64,000 nucleotides of DNA from Hyphomicrobiales bacterium (GCA_900472175.1 UCHD01000004.1:367723-431722), one strand, 5' to 3'. Numbered from the stretch's first letter, positions 18,760-30,036 are shown. The notes: generated by a model not told the origin, from the sequence alone. Numbers and translations are program-made.

Positions 18760-18878
18760 GTCTATCGCAGTGATTCACCTCCTCCCGAAGAGCTGCGATC
18801 GATCAGCGGCCACCTCCTCCCGGCCGTGGGTCATTTTCAGAAGCCTGCCGCACCTCCTCCCGCGGCAGGCTTTTTTCG
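18760..18878 (+). ncRNA. nfeR1: Alpha-r14 family small RNA (NfeR1-like) with three anti-Shine-Dalgarno loops
   Basis: Three copies of CACCTCCTCCCG occur at 18776, 18811 and 18851. Each sits in the loop of a stem: ATCGCAG/CTGCGAT (18764-18799), CGGCC/GGCCG (18807-18826) and AGCCTGCCGC/GCGGCAGGCT (18842-18871). The last stem is followed by T6, making it a rho-independent terminator. Three hairpins exposing CCUCCUCCC anti-Shine-Dalgarno motifs define the alpha-r14 family, whose Sinorhizobium member NfeR1 affects osmoadaptation and nodulation. Such RNAs base-pair with ribosome-binding sites of many mRNAs. The 5' end is uncertain by about 10 bases; TTTGAT (18728) and TTATTG (18751) with 17-bp spacing form a possible promoter. 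Confidence 0.87.
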
Positions 18879-18955
18879 TTTTGCACTCTGCCCAACGGGA
18901 ACCAAATCGGTTATCCTGCCGTTATGGTCTGGCAAGACATTCGGAGGAGACGCTC

Positions 18956-19198
18956 ATGCCAAATGCCAAATGGTCCAACCCCGTGGAAGTCGGGTTCGAA
19001 CATAAAGGTTCGAAGATCGTTTTCGGACCGTTCGATGCCCTCATCTGCCTGATGGACACCTGGCCCGATCTTCGGGGGCCGCGCTACGTTGCTGCAAGAA
19101 GCTTCTGCCGTGCCGCCATCGACGGCCGCAAGTCGCCGGAAGAGGCGCGAGAGGTCTTCATTGCCGCCGCGCAAGAGGCCAAGCTGCAGGCGAACTGA
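18956..19198 (+). CDS. DUF982 domain protein
   Basis: An 80-residue protein of the rhizobial DUF982 family (MPNAKWSNPVEVGFEHKGSK, GPFDALICLMDTWPDLRGPRY, AARSFCRAAIDGRKSPEEAREVF). The family is abundant in Rhizobiales, of unknown function. The ATG follows a strong GGAGGAG (18943-18949), which is complementary to the CCTCCTCCC loops of the sRNA encoded just upstream, so post-transcriptional control by that sRNA is possible. Confidence 0.88.
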   Translation: MPNAKWSNPVEVGFEHKGSKIVFGPFDALICLMDTWPDLRGPRYVAARSFCRAAIDGRKSPEEAREVFIAAAQEAKLQAN

Positions 19199-19541
19199 GG
19201 CTCGGGCAGAGGTCATCGACATCAACTGCGCTATCGGCGCAGTAACCCCTGCTATTGCCGCAATCTCATCCAAGATACCGCTGGGGCGTTGTCCTCAGGA
19301 CGCAGCTGCATTTCCCTTTCCCGTCTATCTTCTAAGCTCCCGGGTTTGCCACGTCATTTCCTGACAAACGGCCGGAGCCCCTCCCAAACTTCCATCTCGC
19401 TTTCAAGACCGCCCCGCTGTATAAGGCCGCGATTGGTCAGGCCGTTTGAGCCGCGAGATGTCCGTCTCCGCTGGCGCGCCTGTTTCTCCACCACGACACT
19501 AGACCGCCGGCGAGACGGGCGGGGATGAAAGTACTTTCTTG
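19199..19541. other. 343-bp intergenic region before dusA
   Basis: No gene or RNA is recognised. Short open frames on both strands have atypical codon use. It presumably contains the dusA promoter in its right half. Confidence 0.4.
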
Positions 19542-20648
19542 ATGGGCAAGGCAGCGATTTCGGCATCGGGCGGCACGGCTACGACATATTTCGCAGCGCC
19601 GGTGTTTGCCGTTGCACCGATGATCGATTGGACGGACCGGCATTACCGGTTCCTTGCCAGGCAGCTTTCCAGGCACGCGTTGCTCTACACCGAGATGATC
19701 GTCTCTGAAGCCATCCTGCGCGGTGATCGGGAAAGGCTGCTCGGGTTCGACGCAGTAGAGCATCCGGTTGCGTTGCAGCTTGGTGGCAATGATCCGCGTA
19801 AGATGGCGGAGGCCGCGCGGATCGGCGAGCAGTTCGGTTATGCCGAGATCAACATCAATGTCGGTTGCCCCTCCGATCGCGTCCAGTCCGGGACGTTCGG
19901 CGCCTGCCTGATGCGCGAACCCGCGGTTGTGGCCGACTGCGTGGCGGCGATGAAGGCGGCGGTGTCGATTCCTGTCACGGTGAAATGCCGGATCGGTGTC
20001 GATGACCAGGACCCGGAGGTCGCGCTGCGCGCTCTGGTCTCGCGGGTCGTGCAGGCCGGAACGGACGCGGTCTGGGTGCATGCGCGAAAAGCCTGGCTGC
20101 AGGGGCTGTCGCCGAAGGAGAACCGCGATATTCCGCCGTTGGATTATCCGCTGGTGCATCGGCTCAAGGCGGAAAATCCCAATCTTTTCATCGGGCTCAA
20201 TGGCGGTCTTGGTAATCTGAATCAGGCAGTTGAGGAATTGAATCAGGCTGAGATTCTGGATGGGGTCATGCTCGGACGGGCAGCCTATCACGATAGTGCC
20301 ATGCTGACGGCCGTGGACGGGTATTTTCCGCATCCGCTGACCGGTGCCGGCCCTCTAGATCTTGGCGATGAGGCCTTCACAGCCAATGGCCACCGGCAGT
20401 CTCTGGAGTTCTGGGCCCGGGTGCGCGATGCGATGATGGGCTATGCGGCCGGGCATATCGCGTCCGGCGGGCGGCTGATCCATGTCACCCGCCACATGGT
20501 CGGGCTGTTCCAGGGCTGGCCGGGCGCGCGGCGGTTTCGGCAGATTCTATCGGCCGATGCGACGCGGACAGGGGCCGGACCTGAGGTGATCGCCGCGGCG
20601 TTCGACGCGATCTTTTCGGCTGCCGAGGCAAAGCAGGCGGCGGAATAA
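19542..20648 (+). CDS. dusA: tRNA-dihydrouridine(20/20a) synthase DusA
   Basis: A flavoprotein of 368 residues that reduces uridines 20/20a in the tRNA D-loop. It has the FMN-binding TIM barrel with VAPMIDWTDRHYRF at the start, the catalytic Cys in ININVGCPSDRVQSGTFGACLM, VKCRIGVDD, VHARKAWLQGLSPKENR and NGGLG, all DusA signatures. The C-terminal helical tRNA-binding domain follows from about residue 260. I chose the ATG at 19542; the adjoining TTG at 19539 is an alternative. The 5' Ser/Gly/Thr-rich ~15 residues are variable in this family. Confidence 0.95.
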   Translation: MGKAAISASGGTATTYFAAPVFAVAPMIDWTDRHYRFLARQLSRHALLYTEMIVSEAILRGDRERLLGFDAVEHPVALQLGGNDPRKMAEAARIGEQFGYAEININVGCPSDRVQSGTFGACLMREPAVVADCVAAMKAAVSIPVTVKCRIGVDDQDPEVALRALVSRVVQAGTDAVWVHARKAWLQGLSPKENRDIPPLDYPLVHRLKAENPNLFIGLNGGLGNLNQAVEELNQAEILDGVMLGRAAYHDSAMLTAVDGYFPHPLTGAGPLDLGDEAFTANGHRQSLEFWARVRDAMMGYAAGHIASGGRLIHVTRHMVGLFQGWPGARRFRQILSADATRTGAGPEVIAAAFDAIFSAAEAKQAAE

Positions 20649-20790
20649 AAAGATCCCACGTAAAACCCGGGCATCGCAAACCACGGCCGTCAAGCTGGCG
20701 CCAAGCCTCGTAAAAGAAGCGGGGACGGCCCGCTTTCTGTCGACACGATCATCATGGCACGGATTTTGGCAGCGGGGACGATCGTTGCGC

Positions 20791-20820
20791 AAAAAAAACG
20801 GCGCCCCGAGGGACGCCGTT
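20791..20820 (-). terminator. Terminator of the cold-shock gene
   Basis: On the minus strand AACGGCGTCCC-TCG-GGGCGCCGTT is followed by T8, about 34 bp after the cold-shock protein stop: a classical rho-independent terminator. Confidence 0.88.
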
Positions 20821-20853
20821 CAATTCAGTCATCGCAAGCGGTCAGATCGAGGC

Positions 20854-21066
20854 TTAGTCAGCCTGGATGTTGACAGCCTTCGGGCCCTTGCCCATGCGAT
20901 CCGGCTCGGTGTCGAAGGTGACCTGCTGGCCGTCCTTCAGGGTCTGGAGGCCAGCGGCCTGCAGCGCGGAGATGTGTACGAACACGTCCTTTGCGCCGCC
21001 TTCCGGCGTGATGAAACCAAAACCCTTGTCCTGGTTGAAGAATTTTACGGTGCCCTTGGTGGCCAT
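20854..21066 (-). CDS. Cold-shock domain protein (CspA family)
   Basis: A 70-residue single-OB-fold nucleic-acid-binding protein. The RNP1 motif KGFGFITPE and RNP2 motif VFVHISAL are intact, with the typical opening [14 protein letters not shown]. It acts as an RNA chaperone in the cytoplasm. It has a strong terminator and an unusually structured leader upstream (see 21067-21290), in line with post-transcriptional temperature control known for csp genes. Confidence 0.96.
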   Translation of the reverse strand: MATKGTVKFFNQDKGFGFITPEGGAKDVFVHISALQAAGLQTLKDGQQVTFDTEPDRMGKGPKAVNIQAD

Positions 21067-21290
21067 GGGAGAAGTCCTTTTTCCCTTAATGATGTGTCCT
21101 CACCCCTGCCAGGGTGGAGACGTTTTTCTTTCCGGTTTTGTCTTTATTCCGGAAAGCCAGTCGGAGAAGTCGATAACGGGGAAAGAACGTCTACAGTGCC
21201 TTTCGGCACGCCCGGATTTCTCCGGGACCATACAGCCAGTCCAGTCTCCGGGATGCAAACGCCCGAACGCGGAAAATATTTGCAGCAAAA
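21067..21290 (-). promoter_or_regulatory. Structured 5' leader of the cold-shock gene
   Basis: The region upstream of the csp start can form at least four hairpins: CACCC/GGGTG (21101-21116), TTTCCGG/CCGGAAA (21129-21155), GTGCC/GGCAC (21196-21209) and CCCGGA/TCCGGG (21211-21226). Long structured leaders are a known feature of temperature-regulated csp mRNAs. The transcription start is not determined; a TTGCTA / AAATAT pair with 17-bp spacing near 21265-21300 is a possible promoter. The remaining bases to 21530 hold nothing recognisable beyond the promoter of the J-domain gene. Confidence 0.5.
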
Positions 21291-21530
21291 AAAGAAAATA
21301 GCAAGCGTTTAATCCTTTGCACTCAACCGCCTGTCGGTACTGGCGGCGCGGTGCACCAGGGCGGCACATCCGCCGGGTTTTGCGCGCCGCCACGGTCCGG
21401 GCCGGGGAAAACCGCGCACCGTCGCGATCCTGCCCCAATTTGGTCCCGGCGATGTCCGATTAAGGGGCGCCCACGCCGCATCCGCTTTTGGGTTGATGCG
21501 CGATGGGCGAACGGTTAGGTCAGGGATGAA

Positions 21531-22145
21531 ATGACGAATGCTGGACTGCGAGGTGTTGCCGTGATCGACCCCTATGAAACGCTTGGAATTGCCCGCGATG
21601 CCGACGAGCAGGCGATCAAGGTGGCCTATCGCAAGGTGGTGAAGGCCGCTCATCCCGATAGCGGCGGCGATACCGAAGCGTTTGGGCGGCTGCAGGCCTG
21701 CTACGACCTGTTGAAGGATCCGGTGCGCCGCAAGGTCTATGACAATACCGGCTATGACCCGCAGCTGGCCGATCCGCGCGACCTGCAGGGCATCTTGAAG
21801 CTGGAAACGCTGGTCAGCGACTTCATCCTCGACGAGCGCGAGCCCGGCAGTTTCGATCCCGTCGCCGCCATGCGCCGCAAACTCTCCGACGATATCGTCA
21901 AGAGCCGCTTTCACATTCTCGAGCTGGAGCGCCACCGCGCCCGCGTGCGCCAGCATCTCGACCGTCTCGGCCGCCGCCCCGCCGCCGACATTCTCGGCTC
22001 GATGCTGCGCACCCGCTCGCAATCGATCGCCGAGGCGATCCGCAGCGCCGAAGCCCAGATCGAGGCGACCGAGCAGGCCTATACGCTGCTCGAAGGCTAT
22101 TCCTACGAGCTGGAATTTCTGGAAGAGGTGAAGGCGGCGGAATAG
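21531..22145 (+). CDS. J-domain (DnaJ-like) protein
   Basis: A 204-residue protein. Residues ~13-65 are a J domain (DPYETLGIARDADEQAIKVAYRKVVKAAHPDSGGD) with the essential HPD motif, which stimulates DnaK ATPase. The rest lacks the Gly/Phe and zinc-finger regions of DnaJ and is mostly helical with coiled-coil potential (RFHILELERHRARVRQHLDRLG; AEAQIEATEQAYTLLEGY). It is thus a class III co-chaperone with an unknown client. The ATG at 21531 is used here; a GTG at 21561 directly before IDPYETLG is an alternative. Confidence 0.85.
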   Translation: MTNAGLRGVAVIDPYETLGIARDADEQAIKVAYRKVVKAAHPDSGGDTEAFGRLQACYDLLKDPVRRKVYDNTGYDPQLADPRDLQGILKLETLVSDFILDEREPGSFDPVAAMRRKLSDDIVKSRFHILELERHRARVRQHLDRLGRRPAADILGSMLRTRSQSIAEAIRSAEAQIEATEQAYTLLEGYSYELEFLEEVKAAE

Positions 22146-22210
22146 GGCGGGCTGCGGTGTTGGGTGCGCCTCGCCGGTCTTTGGTTTAGCGTCAAGGCTT
22201 CCAAAACACT

Positions 22211-22351
22211 CCGTCATTCCTGTGCTCGTCACTGGAATCCAGTGCGCCGCGTCTGCGGCGGGCAAGACGCCTTGGGTGTTCGGGCAGCAGGGTTCTTTCA
22301 CGGCGCGAACGCGCCGTGGCTGGATTCCCGCCACAAGGGCGAGAATGACGG
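22211..22351. repeat. 141-bp palindromic intergenic repeat, copy 1
   Basis: An element bounded by CCGTCATTCCTGTGC ... GAGAATGACGG, with ~50-bp imperfect terminal inverted repeats containing GGAATCCAG/CTGGATTCC and GC-rich inner palindromes (CGGCGCGAACGCGCCG). Copy 2 at 23487-23629 has the same ends and order. It resembles rhizobial intergenic mosaic (RIME-type) elements. Confidence 0.8.
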
Positions 22352-22413
22352 AGGGTGGGGAATCGCTCCCGCCCGGCACACCCCAACGTCGAGTGGGATG
22401 GCTCCATCCTCGT

Positions 22414-22803
22414 TCATTTCGCCACCGGCGGCGTGCGTGGGGGGATTGTTTCGCGGTCGCGGCGGAAGGCGTCGAAGCGGCGTTTGTCGTGGGGCGGGAC
22501 GGCGGTGCGGGCGAGTTCGACGCATACGTCCAGAAAAGCCCGCTTCCCGGGATTGCCCCAGGTGTATGTCAGGCCCTGATGGCCGCCATGTTCGAGAATG
22601 ATCAGGGCCTGGCGGTAGAATTCATCGAAAATCTCGCGCTGTGCTGCGGTCAGATTGTGCAGGCAGCAGGGTTCGCCGCTGTTTTTGAAATGCCAGAAGC
22701 AGGTGTTCTTGCGGCGGCAGTCGCGGCGGCGGCAGGCCAGATGCGGCATGGCCAGCATCTCGGCGGTGCGGGCCATCAGCCGTGTGTGGACGGGAAGGGG
22801 CAT
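22414..22803 (-). CDS. Cys-rich conserved hypothetical protein
   Basis: A 129-residue cytoplasmic protein. The N-terminal half contains six Cys (HLACRRRDCRRKNTCFW and GEPCCLHN), suggesting a metal-binding cluster. The rest is helical (LTAAQREIFDEFYRQALIILEHG) and ends in a charged, Pro-rich tail. The ATG at 22803 follows AAGGAG. I recognise it as a type seen in rhizobial genomes, but no function is known. Confidence 0.7.
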   Translation of the reverse strand: MPLPVHTRLMARTAEMLAMPHLACRRRDCRRKNTCFWHFKNSGEPCCLHNLTAAQREIFDEFYRQALIILEHGGHQGLTYTWGNPGKRAFLDVCVELARTAVPPHDKRRFDAFRRDRETIPPRTPPVAK

Positions 22804-23486
22804 GTCTCTTCTCCTTTATTTCTGTTGCCTGGGCATGCGTCCCCGTTCACGCGCGAAAAAAATGTCGCCGTGGTTTGAAGGCAGGACGGGGCGCTGAAAG
22901 CTGCCGCGTTTGATGGTAAAAAGTGACACCTCTCAGCGCCCCGTTCGGCGGTTTTTGCCCGCGACTTGGGTCTCTCTGCGGTGGTGAGACAGACGGTGTT
23001 CGTCTGACCCGATGGATCCCGGCCGAACCAATTTATCGGCAACGCTCCACCCGGCCGCCGCCGGATTGTTACACCCGGCGAAACCATCCGCTCACCCACC
23101 CTGTGTGCCGCACAGGCACGCCCGGCGCGCTCTTTCGGGCTTCAAGAGACAAGGAAAAACCCTTGCCTCTCCCCGTGTCGCCGGAGGGAGAGCATTTTCC
23201 GCGAACCCCGGATAGGAGGACGTCCGTCCTTTCCTCAAACCCGGCGCCGGCCCCGCCTCGCTGCCACGGCTGGCAGTGTATCCACGGCGGGACGGGAGAA
23301 GTATGGCACGGGTTTTGGGGGCGGGGATTTTGTGGGGAGATTTGTTGACGAGATTGGGTGCGCGGGATTTGGGTAAGTGGTTGATTTTGTGAGTTCTCTC
23401 ACTGGAGGGGAGGTGGCGATGCCGCGTTTTTCGAGCAGGAGTTTATCCCCGCTGCCTGCCGGGAAAGTGCGGCGCTGTCCTCGCTT
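22804..23486. other. Gene-poor 0.7-kb region upstream of the second palindromic repeat
   Basis: No frame here has convincing coding features despite several long open ones. The left end must carry the promoter of the Cys-rich protein gene. The composition is patchy: GC-rich Pro/Arg-coding-like runs followed by a G/T-rich tract (23300-23400). It looks like decayed sequence next to repeat elements. Confidence 0.4.
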
Positions 23487-23629
23487 CCGTCATCCCTATG
23501 CGTGTCACAGGAATCCAGCCACGGCGCGTCTGCGCCGTGAGGGAATGCTTTTGTTTCGCGCCTTAGAAAGGGTCTTGCGCGCCGTGGACGCGGCGCACTG
23601 GATTCCTGTGACAGGCACAGGAGTGACGG
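23487..23629. repeat. 143-bp palindromic intergenic repeat, copy 2
   Basis: Bounded by CCGTCATCCCTATGC and GGAGTGACGG, with inner GTCACAGGAATCCAG at the left and CTGGATTCCTGTGAC at the right forming long terminal inverted repeats. It belongs to the same family as 22211-22351 with a diverged centre. Confidence 0.8.
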
Positions 23630-23711
23630 AGGGTGGACAGCAAGCTCGAAGTATTTACAGCCGAGGTACGCCTGCGGGTTTGCGCCCGACGAAGGCTGGG
23701 ACGAAGCAGCT

Positions 23712-23723
23712 ATAGCTGACTGG
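23712..23723 (+). repeat. 12-bp direct repeat, left copy, flanking the NACHT island
   Basis: ATAGCTGACTGG here is repeated exactly at 25850-25861. The two copies bracket the AT-rich segment that contains only the NACHT gene. This fits a target-site duplication or a recombination site. Confidence 0.7.
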
Positions 23724-23753
23724 TTCAACACCTACGTTGGCCGCGCCACTTTC

Positions 23754-23801
23754 TTGACATGCACTTTATAATTGTATCTATTCTGTATTAGGATGAGGGG
23801 G
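23754..23801 (+). promoter_or_regulatory. Candidate promoter and ribosome-binding site of the NACHT gene
   Basis: A consensus -35 box TTGACA (23754-23759) is followed by AT-rich sequence. A possible -10 is TATCTA at 23775 (15-bp spacing); TATAAT at 23767 is too close to pair with this -35. GAGGGGG (23795-23801) precedes the ATG at 23806. The promoter lies inside the direct repeats, so the gene carries its own. Confidence 0.5.
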
Positions 23802-23805
23802 TACC

Positions 23806-25710
23806 ATGGAAATTGATATCAATAAAGTAACGGCCAGTGTTGTCACTGATTTAACGAAAAGTACCGTTAAATCTATACTTTCGTATTTTCCAGCAAAAAT
23901 AAGAGGAAAATATGATGTGTATTTTAGAAATTTTGAGGAGTATTTAGAGAGAACTCATAAAAGTTGTTCTATTGTAAGGACGATTATAAGTAAAGATAAG
24001 CCAACGGGAATTAACGAGATATACGTTAAGGCGAAATTTAAATGTGGAAAGGAATTCATTGGTGACGATGAGCTTTGCCAACGAATAAGAGATGGTCAGA
24101 GAGTTGTCGTTTGTGGATTTGGTGGAATAGGGAAAACGATCTTTTGTAAGTATTTTTGGAAATCTCTCTACGATAACCCAATTGGAAAGATACCTATATA
24201 CTTTGAGCTGAGGAATATTAACGAAATCACGACTCAGGATTTGCCGAATTACATTCGGTTATCTCTAACTATCGGTGACAAGCCGCTACCCGAGGATGCA
24301 TTTGCTGAAATGATGGCAAATGGACGATTTGTATTTATTTTTGATGGATTTGATGAGGTTCCTGAAAAGTTCAGACTTGATATTCAGGCGCAAATCATAG
24401 ACTTGTCCGATCGCTACCCGGAATGTGCTTTCGTTGTTTCAAGTCGTGCTGATGATCGATTTAGCTCTTGGTTACAGTTCCATACTTATAACGCTGTTGA
24501 GTTTAATAAGGATCAATCCAGGGCCGTTATAACGAAGGTAGATTTCGATAAAGATATAAAGAAAGAATTTCTAGTAGAGATACTCGAGAAGAGATATGAT
24601 GATTACAAAAATTTCTTCTCCACTCCTCTGCTCACTCTTATGATGCTTATGACATACCTACAAATAAGATACGTCCCAGATAGCAGGCATGTATTTTATC
24701 GCTATGCATTTCAAACTTTGTATACATTGCATGATGCTTCAAAGCAGGGCTTTCAACGAAAAAGATTTGTGGAAATGAGCGAGAGTGATTTTATAAACGT
24801 TTTCTCTCTCTTCTGCCTTGTCTCCTACGCCGATATGGAGCACTCCTTTTCCAAAGGTGAAATTATAAAATACCTTGAAAAGGTAAAAATTCGGGCTCGC
24901 GTTGAATATGATTCGGTTGATTTCTTGAAGGAATGTGTGGAATCTGTAAATCTAATATATAAAGATGGGGATCAGTATTCATTTTTGCATAGGTCATTTC
25001 AGGAGTATTTCTGTGCCTATGCTGCGACTCATTATTTCCCTGATCGGATGTTTGAGGTTTTAGAGAAAATACCAGTACGGAGATCTGACTCTGTTTTTTC
25101 GATGATGTATTCTATAAATCCAGATGTTCTTTCAAAAATGTACATAATCCCAACTTATCGCTCCTTACAGAAAGAAATAAATTCCATCGCGAGAGAAGTG
25201 GATACGATAAAAATTCTGGAGAGTTTTGATATTAAGTTGGATATATTGTTTAGTGCTGAGAGGAAAAACTCGGCGTTTGGGTACATGATTAATTATGAAA
25301 ATAGAATTAAAAGATTCTCTGAGACTGTGGTTTCTATGTTTAAATCTGAATTACCTAAGGATATGCTAAAGGAGTTTAATGGTTATGCGCACATGAAATC
25401 CTTAATGCAGTCGATAAAGTCTCTAGTGCCGAGAATTAACGACCGCGGATCTGTATTGCATTATAGATCTACGTTCAATTTCTCAATTAAGAAATTGACA
25501 ATAGTTTCGACTGAACGTGGTCTGGAACCAGACAAGATTATAGAATTTGATTTTTCCGATATAGATAAAAGGATTTTAAACAACTCATATTTAATTCACA
25601 TGTCGCAGTCGATGAAAGCGGAACTTGTCTTCGCTAAGCGGAAATGCGACGAGATTGCTAGGAGATATAGAGAGGTAGAAAAGCGGGGCGACGACATTTT
25701 ATCGCTTTAA
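23806..25710 (+). CDS. Bacterial NACHT-domain NTPase (NLR-related; likely anti-phage defence)
   Basis: A 634-residue STAND-class P-loop NTPase. Walker A is GFGGIGKT (104-111), the NACHT-type Walker B is FVFIFDGFDEVP (175-186, with the acidic DGFDE) and the sensor is VVSSR (210-214). The winged-helix end of the NACHT module carries FLHRSFQEYFCAYA (393-406). The N-terminal ~100 residues are helical without a recognisable nuclease, TIR or protease effector, and the last ~220 residues lack LRR, TPR or WD repeats. This layout resembles the short bNACHT proteins shown to protect bacteria from phage (clade with a short C-terminal domain). Codon use is very AT-rich (AAA, ATA, AAT, TTT), unlike all neighbours, and the gene sits between 12-bp direct repeats, so it was acquired horizontally. 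Activity is inferred, not shown. Confidence 0.88.
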   Translation: MEIDINKVTASVVTDLTKSTVKSILSYFPAKIRGKYDVYFRNFEEYLERTHKSCSIVRTIISKDKPTGINEIYVKAKFKCGKEFIGDDELCQRIRDGQRVVVCGFGGIGKTIFCKYFWKSLYDNPIGKIPIYFELRNINEITTQDLPNYIRLSLTIGDKPLPEDAFAEMMANGRFVFIFDGFDEVPEKFRLDIQAQIIDLSDRYPECAFVVSSRADDRFSSWLQFHTYNAVEFNKDQSRAVITKVDFDKDIKKEFLVEILEKRYDDYKNFFSTPLLTLMMLMTYLQIRYVPDSRHVFYRYAFQTLYTLHDASKQGFQRKRFVEMSESDFINVFSLFCLVSYADMEHSFSKGEIIKYLEKVKIRARVEYDSVDFLKECVESVNLIYKDGDQYSFLHRSFQEYFCAYAATHYFPDRMFEVLEKIPVRRSDSVFSMMYSINPDVLSKMYIIPTYRSLQKEINSIAREVDTIKILESFDIKLDILFSAERKNSAFGYMINYENRIKRFSETVVSMFKSELPKDMLKEFNGYAHMKSLMQSIKSLVPRINDRGSVLHYRSTFNFSIKKLTIVSTERGLEPDKIIEFDFSDIDKRILNNSYLIHMSQSMKAELVFAKRKCDEIARRYREVEKRGDDILSL

Positions 25711-25849
25711 TGGTATACAGCTTGCCGCTTAATGTCCTTATTTAGTCTCCGGAGACGTTGCCGAGCGGTGATATAGGCTGCGGTATATCGCGATGGGCGT
25801 CCGCTTCTATATTTGTTTCCAACGAAGTTTTACGATAGCGGTGTGGAGG

Positions 25850-25861
25850 ATAGCTGACTGG
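25850..25861 (+). repeat. 12-bp direct repeat, right copy, flanking the NACHT island
   Basis: ATAGCTGACTGG, identical to 23712-23723. Base composition returns to that of the host chromosome immediately to the right. Confidence 0.7.
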
Positions 25862-25881
25862 CGGGGTGTGCGATTTTCCCC

Positions 25882-26346
25882 CTACCGCGCCCCATCAAAC
25901 AACGCGCTCAGGCTCCACGGATATTGTCCCTGCTGGTCGGCGATGTCGTCGACTTTCCAGCCGCCGTGTTCCTTGACCAGCGTGTAGAACAGCGTCACCG
26001 GTTCGGAATTCCGGAACGTCACTTCGACTTCGGCGGTGTCGTCGATGACGGCCGGCTGGCCGATTTCGACATCGGTGGCCTGGCCGTCATTGCCTGAGAT
26101 CACCGGGTCGAAATCGATGGTGCCGGCATCGCCGGCCGCTGTGCCGTCGGCATCTTCCTGAAAGCGGGCGTTCAACTGGTCGGAGAAGAACGGGGTGTAG
26201 GGCGAGGGGGCATTGTCGGCGGTTCTGGCGGTGTCGTAGCTGTAGAGCGCCTCAAGCAGCGCCTCCGGGGTCTTGTAGGTTCCGGCCATGGCGGGAAGCG
26301 CTGACAGGGTGAAAACGGCGGAGAGGAGGAGGGCGGGCAGGCGCAT
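25882..26346 (-). CDS. Secreted DUF3828-like hypothetical protein
   Basis: A 154-residue protein with a signal peptide (MRLPALLLSAVFTLSALPAMA). The mature part (TYKTPEALLEALYSYD... FFSDQLNARFQED ... VTFRNSEPVTLFYTLVKEHGGWKVDDIAD) fits the DUF3828/NTF2-like pattern of a small periplasmic domain. I chose the ATG at 26346, which gives a clean signal peptide; the frame runs on upstream through repeat sequence. Role unknown. Confidence 0.72.
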   Translation of the reverse strand: MRLPALLLSAVFTLSALPAMAGTYKTPEALLEALYSYDTARTADNAPSPYTPFFSDQLNARFQEDADGTAAGDAGTIDFDPVISGNDGQATDVEIGQPAVIDDTAEVEVTFRNSEPVTLFYTLVKEHGGWKVDDIADQQGQYPWSLSALFDGAR

Positions 26347-26754
26347 GGCGGGTCCTTTGGCGGCTGTGGTGTGTTCGAGCAGTAGCCGATGCGGAATGGT
26401 CTGGCCATGGGGCATTTTTGGGGGGATGGCTGGTGCGCGGCAGGCGGCGGTTACCTTCTTCTCCCCAGCGGGGAGAAGTGCCGAGCGACGGCGAGGCGAT
26501 GAGGGGGCGGTGCGGCACATTCTGAGCGCTTGGCCCCCTCATCCGGCCCTGCGGGCCACCTTCTGCCCGATGGGGAGAAGAGGGAGCGGACGGGGCTTTG
26601 CGGGCGTCTCGGCGTGGGTCCGGAATATGCGGGGCGGCACCCCCCTCTGTCGGCTTTGCCGACATCTCCCCCACAAGGGGGGAGATTACCCCGAATGTTT
26701 GGTGGTCACCCCACCCCGGCGCGGAGCGCCGACCCTCCCCCTCGAGGGGGGGTA
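26347..26754. repeat. Cluster of short palindromic repeat elements between DUF3828 gene and uvrB
   Basis: Four GC-rich short elements are visible: CTTCTCCCCAGCGGGGAGAAG (26457) continuing to GATGAGGGGGC; its inverted relative GCCCCCTCATCCGGCCC ... GATGGGGAGAAG (26531-26580); CCCCCTCTGTCGGC ... ACAAGGGGGGAGATTA (26640-26687); and CACCCCACCCCGGCGCGGAG ... TCGAGGGGGGGTATTA (26707-26757). The third is closely related to a copy inside uvrB (27341-27389). Only the promoter of the DUF3828 gene is otherwise expected here. Confidence 0.75.

Positions 26755-30036
<3,282 letters not shown>

Noticed and set aside
22923..23348. 141-codon open frame on the plus strand
   Set aside because: Translation is Pro/Arg/Gly-rich, without a ribosome-binding site or family resemblance; most likely chance in GC-rich DNA.
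23640..23771. Open frame reading ...YACGFAPDEGWDEAAIADWF... ending at TAA 23769-23771, just left of the NACHT gene and spanning the left 12-bp repeat
   Set aside because: It looks protein-like but has no start or recognisable family, and it runs back into the palindromic repeat. It may be the 3' remnant of a gene, but I could not support it.
23767..23772. TATAAT as -10 box of the NACHT gene
   Set aside because: It lies only 7 bp after the TTGACA -35 box, too close for sigma-70 spacing; it could serve with another -35.
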